In this document: piece by piece, positions 60,484 through 64,000 of the stretch | Numbering within the stretch: position 1 is the first letter of the stretch | How the letters are laid out: every line of letters starts with the position of its first letter | Assembly (NCBI RefSeq): GCF_008000895.1 | Contig: NZ_CP042823.1 | Location: 4,319,001 to 4,383,000, forward strand | DNA length: 64,000 nucleotides | Direction of reading: 5' to 3' | From: Methylobacterium sp. WL1 | GTDB taxonomy: Bacteria; Pseudomonadota; Alphaproteobacteria; Rhizobiales; Beijerinckiaceae | Made by a program: the position numbers and the translations under genes | The notes under the pieces: generated by a model | What the model was told of the DNA's origin: nothing | Database searches by the model: none | Seen by the model: the letters and a program-made list of their open reading frames with translations, nothing else

Positions 60484-60732
60484 GTGTACAATCCTTTCTT
60501 CTCGTGGATGATGCTGGCGATCGAAGCCCAGCGCGTGGTCGAACTGCGCCTCGTCCGCCTCGCCTGGGGCGGCAGCGAGGGGATGGCCGAGGCACACTCC
60601 ATGGTGACCGAGAAGGTGGAGGCCGCAGGCGAGGCCATGACGACGCTCATGCTCGGCGGCTCGCCCGAGACGGTCATCGCACGCTACCGCGAGCACGTCG
60701 CCTCGAACACCAAGCGTCTGACCGCGGCCTGA
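60484..60732 (+). CDS. small hypothetical protein
   Basis: An 82-residue helical protein: MYNPFFSWMMLAIEAQRVVE then LRLVRLAWGGSEGMAEAHSM. The pattern (NPF, helical, no membrane segment) is reminiscent of phasin-type or antifreeze-like small proteins, but I cannot assign it. GTG 60484 follows GGAG at six bases. Confidence 0.65.
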   Translation: MYNPFFSWMMLAIEAQRVVELRLVRLAWGGSEGMAEAHSMVTEKVEAAGEAMTTLMLGGSPETVIARYREHVASNTKRLTAA

Positions 60733-60873
60733 CGGTCCGGCGACCGCCGTCACTGCCCCATGCGGGCTGGGCGGCAGGCCCCGATCGGGGTACCTCTTCT
60801 CTCGCCGAGGCGCGATATCGCCCCCGGCGACGGTCGCCTGACGTGCGGCCCAGGACGGATCTGAACGCCTGCC

Positions 60874-61110
60874 ATGATCGAGCCGAACCAAACCGCCTTC
60901 ATCGTGAAGGTCGCCCGCCGGGACGAGGACACCCCGGACTGCCTGCTGACGGTGTTCTACGCCGTGATCGCGGACGATCCCGACAGCGGGGTCAAGATCG
61001 TGCGGGAGGCCGTGAAGGATGGGGCCGAGGTCACGCTGACCGAGGTGCGCCTTTCGCAGGCGACCGCACAGGCCATCGACCTGCGCCCGGGCTACGCGCG
61101 CGCGCTCTGA
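60874..61110 (+). CDS. small hypothetical protein
   Basis: A 78-residue acidic protein: IEPNQTAFIVKVARRDEDTP, DCLLTVFYAVIADDPDSGVK, then TLTEVRLSQATAQAIDL. Alternating strand-helix pattern; no membrane segment. No strong ribosome-binding site before ATG 60874. Family unknown. Confidence 0.6.
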   Translation: MIEPNQTAFIVKVARRDEDTPDCLLTVFYAVIADDPDSGVKIVREAVKDGAEVTLTEVRLSQATAQAIDLRPGYARAL

Positions 61111-61121
61111 CCGGAATTCGG

Positions 61122-61169
61122 CTTCCACGCCCATCCGTGTTGAGGGGCGAAATCGGATGGGCGTGGAAG
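61122..61169. terminator. hairpin between convergent genes
   Basis: A perfect 16-bp inverted repeat (61122-61137 with 61154-61169) with a 16-base loop lies between the convergent stops at 61110 and 61237. There is no T-run, so it may be a Rho-linked terminator or RNA-stabilising stem. Confidence 0.6.
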
Positions 61170-61236
61170 GCCAGCAATCGGCTGGTGCAATGGGCGTAGA
61201 GCGACAGGGTTAACGGTTCCTTACCGCCGCGCCCGC

Positions 61237-61377
61237 TCAGGAATGCGGTGCGATCCAGCCGAGGACCGACGCGCAGCGCTCGGCCTGGAGGCGGGTTAAC
61301 CCGGAGGCGACCGCCGCGCCGTTGCGGTAGACCACGAAGGTGCCGTCGTCGGTCGCGCGGATCTTGATCGACGCCAT
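61237..61377 (-). CDS. 46-residue hypothetical protein
   Basis: The product starts MASIKIRATDDGTFVVYRNG and continues AAVASGLTRLQAERCASVLG. A short strand-rich protein, coupled by a TGATG overlap to the gene upstream. Coupling and codon use support it; function unknown. Confidence 0.55.
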   Translation of the reverse strand: MASIKIRATDDGTFVVYRNGAAVASGLTRLQAERCASVLGWIAPHS

Positions 61378-61610
61378 CACGCGTCTCCGCCGACGAACGC
61401 CTGAAGCTGCGTCAACCCGCTCGCGGTGATCTGCCAGGTCGCGAGCCCGTCGCTGACCGCGATCCGCTCCAGGTGGCCGACACTCTCGAGGGCCGTGAGC
61501 CGGCTGTGATCGCCGGGCCAGGATGCGTTCGGCTTTCGCTCAATGGAGATCCGAGATTTGCCGGAACCGGCGGCCTTATTGAGCAGGCGGCGCTCGTGAT
61601 TGACCAGCAT
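61377..61610 (-). CDS. small hypothetical protein, possible winged-helix fragment
   Basis: A 77-residue protein: MLVNHERRLLNKAAGSGKSR, HSRLTALESVGHLERIAVSD, then ATWQITASGLTQLQAFVGGD. The second half looks like a winged-helix wing (LERI....WQITASGLTQL). AGGAG at five bases supports ATG 61610. Low confidence in DNA-binding function. Confidence 0.6.
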   Translation of the reverse strand: MLVNHERRLLNKAAGSGKSRISIERKPNASWPGDHSRLTALESVGHLERIAVSDGLATWQITASGLTQLQAFVGGDA

Positions 61611-61652
61611 TGGCACTCCTGGGCAGTTCCAATCGGGACGCATTACTTACGT

Positions 61653-61723
61653 ACAAGCTGGCCTATATGGCCAAGCTTGGCAACCCCATGCCCTGAAAAG
61701 CCCATGCTCTGAAGACCCCATGC
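61653..61723. promoter_or_regulatory. imperfect palindrome and 16-bp tandem repeat upstream of the 61610 gene
   Basis: AAGCTGGCC-TATAT-GGCCAAGCTT is a near-perfect inverted repeat around 61655-61677, followed by two and a half copies of CCCATGCYCTGAARAS at 61685-61723. Together they lie upstream of the minus-strand gene starting at 61610 and may include its promoter or operator. Confidence 0.35.
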
Positions 61724-61747
61724 ATCGGTCCATTTCGTCGCCCTGGA

Positions 61748-61906
61748 TCAGGATGCCAGCGCCAGGTCCGCCCCGGCGAAGCCCAGCCCGGCCAGGAACA
61801 GGCAGCCGCCCATCCTTTCGAGCAAGGCCCGGTATCGCGGCGCCCACAGGGACGCGGCGACCAAGCCCGTGCCGGCCGCCACGCAGAACACGCCCAATCC
61901 CATCAT
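61748..61906 (-). CDS. 52-residue membrane protein
   Basis: MMGLGVFCVAAGTGLVAASL then LERMGGCLFLAGLGFAGADL give two membrane helices. ATG 61906 follows GGAG at six bases. Function unknown; a small membrane protein of the type seen several times in this window. Confidence 0.65.
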   Translation of the reverse strand: MMGLGVFCVAAGTGLVAASLWAPRYRALLERMGGCLFLAGLGFAGADLALAS

Positions 61907-62082
61907 GCCGGCCTCCCGGTCGAACCGCGCCGCGGAGACGACCGCTCCCGAACCCGAAAGGTTGCGGCCCCTATGGGTTGTCGACAGGCAAATCTTGCGT
62001 CGCCGGCGGAGGGGCCGGCCCTGCGGACGGCCCTTTCGGAAAGCCGCGACCCGTTCGCGGCCGGCTTCGTACCGGCGCGACC

Positions 62083-62946
62083 TCACGCGAACATGTCGGG
62101 CTGCGTCGCGGCGATGTGGCTGTAGAGGGTCTGGAAGTGCAGCCAGCCGATATAGTCGCTGCCGACATGCTCGCGGCTGTAGCGGGCGGTCTTCTCCGAC
62201 AGGAGCTGTGGCTTGATCCCGGTCGCCTCGATCAGGAGTTGCTGCTTGCAGACCCGCTCCAGGGCGATGAACCAGAACGCCGCGTCGTCGATGCTGTGGC
62301 GGCTGCAGGTGAGCAGGCCGTGGTTCTGGTGCAGCACCCCACGGTTGCGGCCGATCTGCTGGGCCACCGAGAGGCCGCTCGCCTTCTCGACCGCGACCGC
62401 CCCGGCCGAGGCGCCGATCACCGCGTGGCTGTCGTAGAAGGCAGCCGCATCCTGGCTGATCATGTCCAGCGGCCGGCCCGTGGCGCACCAGGCGGTGCCG
62501 TAGGTCGTGTGCGCGTGGCACATCGCCATCACGTCGGGGTGCTCGTCGTGCACGGCGGCGTGGAGCACGAAGCCGGCGCGGTTGATCGCGTAGCGTCCTT
62601 CGACCACGTCGCCCTTGTGGTCGGCCAGGATCAGGTTCGACATCCGCACCTGCGAGAAGTGCACGCACATCGGGTTGGTCCAGTACAAGTCCGGGCGCTC
62701 GGGATCGCGGATCGTGAGGTGCCCGGCGAAGCCGTAATCGAACCCGTGCATCGCGAAGGCCCGGCAGGCCGCCACGAGGTGCTGCTTGCGGTATTCCCGT
62801 GCCTCGGCGTGGTTGGCGAACTGGGGGATCTCCGGGAAGATCAGGCCTGCCTGCTCGGGCTGGTAGATCGAGGTCCGCTTGCGGCCGGCGCTGTCGGGGG
62901 GCAGGTCGATGGCGACATCGCTGTCGTGGGCGTGGTCGTCGAGCAT
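62083..62946 (-). CDS. class II aldolase/adducin family protein
   Basis: A 287-residue zinc-dependent aldolase-type protein. The core has LVAACRAFAMHGFDYGFAGH, DLYWTNPMCVHFSQ, the zinc histidines in VMAMCHAHTTYGTAW and the third in VLHQNHGLLTCS. Relatives cleave sugar phosphates or decarboxylate hydroxy acids. ATG 62946 has GAGAGG upstream. Divergent from a LysR-type regulator that probably controls it. Substrate unknown. Confidence 0.88.
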   Translation of the reverse strand: MLDDHAHDSDVAIDLPPDSAGRKRTSIYQPEQAGLIFPEIPQFANHAEAREYRKQHLVAACRAFAMHGFDYGFAGHLTIRDPERPDLYWTNPMCVHFSQVRMSNLILADHKGDVVEGRYAINRAGFVLHAAVHDEHPDVMAMCHAHTTYGTAWCATGRPLDMISQDAAAFYDSHAVIGASAGAVAVEKASGLSVAQQIGRNRGVLHQNHGLLTCSRHSIDDAAFWFIALERVCKQQLLIEATGIKPQLLSEKTARYSREHVGSDYIGWLHFQTLYSHIAATQPDMFA

Positions 62947-63104
62947 GGCGTGTCCTCTCGTCGGGTGATGCGGGAATGCGGACCGTCCGCGTCCAGCCCG
63001 GCGCGGGGCCATGCCGAACGGCGGGGTATCCCCGGCCGCCCCGGCGCGTCTGGCTGTCGTCCCGGCCGTCTTCGCAGCCCGATCGGCACTATCGTGCCAC
63101 CATC

Positions 63105-63154
63105 CGTCGTTGACAAACGACGATTTTTCACGATTTCCGTGAATCCATTTCACG
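63105..63154. promoter_or_regulatory. divergent control region with three regularly spaced half-sites
   Basis: TTCACG (63127-63132), CGTGAA (63138-63143) and TTCACG (63149-63154) start exactly 11 bases apart, so the first two make a palindrome with a 5-base spacer and the third repeats it on the same DNA face. Just left is CGTCGTT-GACA-AACGACG (63105-63122), a second inverted repeat. The region lies between the divergent aldolase and LysR genes, as expected for a LysR regulator site. Confidence 0.6.
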
Positions 63155-63163
63155 GATTGCAGC

Positions 63164-64000
63164 ATGCGGCAGATCCCGAGCTTTCCGGCGCTGCGGGCCT
63201 TCGAGGCGGCCGCGCGTCTCGGCAGCTTCGCCCGGGCGAGCGAGGAACTGCACCTGACGCCCTCGGCGGTGAGCCACCAGGTCCGCGCACTGGAGCGCAT
63301 TCTCGGGCGCGCCCTGTTCCGGCGCGCCAACCGCCGGGCCATCCTGACCGCCGACGGCGAGCGCCTGTGTGCCGGCCTCGCGCGGGCCTTCGACTCCATC
63401 GAGGCGCTCTGCGCCGAGCTGAGCCCGCCGTCGCCCTCGTCGCTGGCGGTGCATTGCACGCCGAGCTTCGCGGCGAAGTGGCTCGGGCCCCGGCTGCCCT
63501 CCTTCGTGGCGGCGCATCCCGGCATCGGCATCCGCCTCTCCAGCGGCGCCGAGCCGGTCGATCTCGCCCGACACGAAGAGATCGACATCCTGATCGCCTA
63601 TGGCAGCCCCCCGACCGGCCCGGGATTGACGGTCGAGGCGCTCGGCCGGGAAGAGATCGCGGCCCTGTGCACGCCGGATCTCGCCCGGGCGCTCGGTCCG
63701 GTCGAGGCCGCGACGGTCGCGCGCATCCCCCGGCTGGACTCGTCGTTCAGCCCGGTGCGCTGGCCGGACTGGTTCGCCCTCAACGGCTTGCCGGCGCCGG
63801 CCTCGGCGCCCGGGGCGGCGTTCGATCGCGGCGCCCTGGTGATCTCCGCCGCGGTCCAGGGGCTCGGGGTGGCGCTGGAGAGCCTGCGGTTCGCCCAGGC
63901 CGAACTCGGCGCCGCGCAGCTGGTGCGGCTCGGCGAAGGCCGCCTGAAGAGCCTGTACCGGGACCTCCACTTCATCTGCACCCGTGCCCGGGACCGGGAT
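63164..64000 (+). CDS. LysR-family transcriptional regulator, cut by the window end
   Basis: ATG 63164 opens a frame that stays open to base 64000 (279 codons). The winged-helix HTH is clear: LRAFEAAARLGSFARASEEL, HLTPSAVSHQVRALERILGR, ALFRRANRRAILTADGERL; the effector domain follows (LAVHCTPSFAAKWLGPRLPS). The style is GcvA-like. The missing C-terminal end should be about 10-25 residues. Divergent from the aldolase gene, its probable target. Confidence 0.9.
   Translation, partial: MRQIPSFPALRAFEAAARLGSFARASEELHLTPSAVSHQVRALERILGRALFRRANRRAILTADGERLCAGLARAFDSIEALCAELSPPSPSSLAVHCTPSFAAKWLGPRLPSFVAAHPGIGIRLSSGAEPVDLARHEEIDILIAYGSPPTGPGLTVEALGREEIAALCTPDLARALGPVEAATVARIPRLDSSFSPVRWPDWFALNGLPAPASAPGAAFDRGALVISAAVQGLGVALESLRFAQAELGAAQLVRLGEGRLKSLYRDLHFICTRARDRD

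Noticed and set aside
1..64000. tRNA, rRNA, insertion sequence or prophage
   Set aside because: No clover-leaf-like block, rRNA segment, transposase, integrase or flanking target duplication was recognised on reading.

Overview
The window is GC-rich, alphaproteobacterial-looking DNA, most like Methylobacterium or a close relative in the Hyphomicrobiales. That placement is inferred from an ExoF/ExoP/ExoY-type exopolysaccharide locus, a hemP-hmuTUV heme operon, DUF6894-like and CsbD-like small proteins, a GTTC-N7-GTTC LexA-type box, and intergenic repeats that resemble those of that genus. I saw no tRNA, rRNA, CRISPR array or transposase.

Layout. (1) Positions 1-29,350 form a cell-surface polysaccharide region. 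A minus-strand operon (403-6996) encodes an acetyltransferase, an oxidoreductase, two DegT-type aminotransferases, an epimerase, a polysaccharide deacetylase and a glycosyltransferase, with ATGA/GTGA stop-start overlaps at most junctions. A plus-strand export operon (7263-12441) encodes an outer-membrane export protein, a Wzz/CpsD co-polymerase and an ExoL-like glycosyltransferase. After these come a LuxR-type regulator with a degenerate receiver domain, ugd, three family 2 glycosyltransferases, a GH16 glycanase, an ExoY-like priming transferase and two membrane acyltransferases. A transmembrane chemoreceptor and several small proteins are interspersed. (2) Positions 29,350-36,226 hold a tandem repeat, a secreted alpha/beta hydrolase, the hemP-hmuTUV heme-uptake operon and a PAS-PAS-HTH regulator. 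(3) Positions 36,849-53,010 are the most striking part: a compact plus-strand chemosensory cluster followed at once by a stressosome-like module. The first half has a soluble receptor with two signalling tips, a triple-CheW protein, CheB, a HEAT protein, CheR, CheY, CheA, a small STAS-like protein, a ParA ATPase, a second CheY and a short membrane receptor. The second half has a CheY-like protein, RsbR, RsbS, RsbT, a second GHKL kinase, an RsbX phosphatase and a histidine kinase. (4) Positions 53,100-64,000 carry small stress-type genes (one behind a LexA box, several CsbD-like), a membrane-anchored TAXI-type binding protein, transaldolase, small hypothetical genes, and a class II aldolase divergent from a LysR regulator that runs off the end.

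How the genes fit together. Region 1 makes nucleotide sugars, starts the lipid-linked unit, extends and acylates it, and exports it. The Che half of region 3 has all the parts of an array (receptors, coupling protein, kinase, adaptation enzymes and several CheY outputs) but no flagellar or pilus genes nearby. Its neighbour is a partner-switching RsbR-S-T-X circuit with a histidine kinase in place of the usual RsbU-sigma-B output. This suggests one signalling locus joining array-type sensing to stressosome-type sensing.

Sequence-quality caution. At least twelve single-base-scale frameshifts break eight otherwise well-conserved genes, mostly in short G or C runs. I read most of them as probable sequencing or assembly errors, not true pseudogenes. 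Affected genes are labelled and both reading frames are described.
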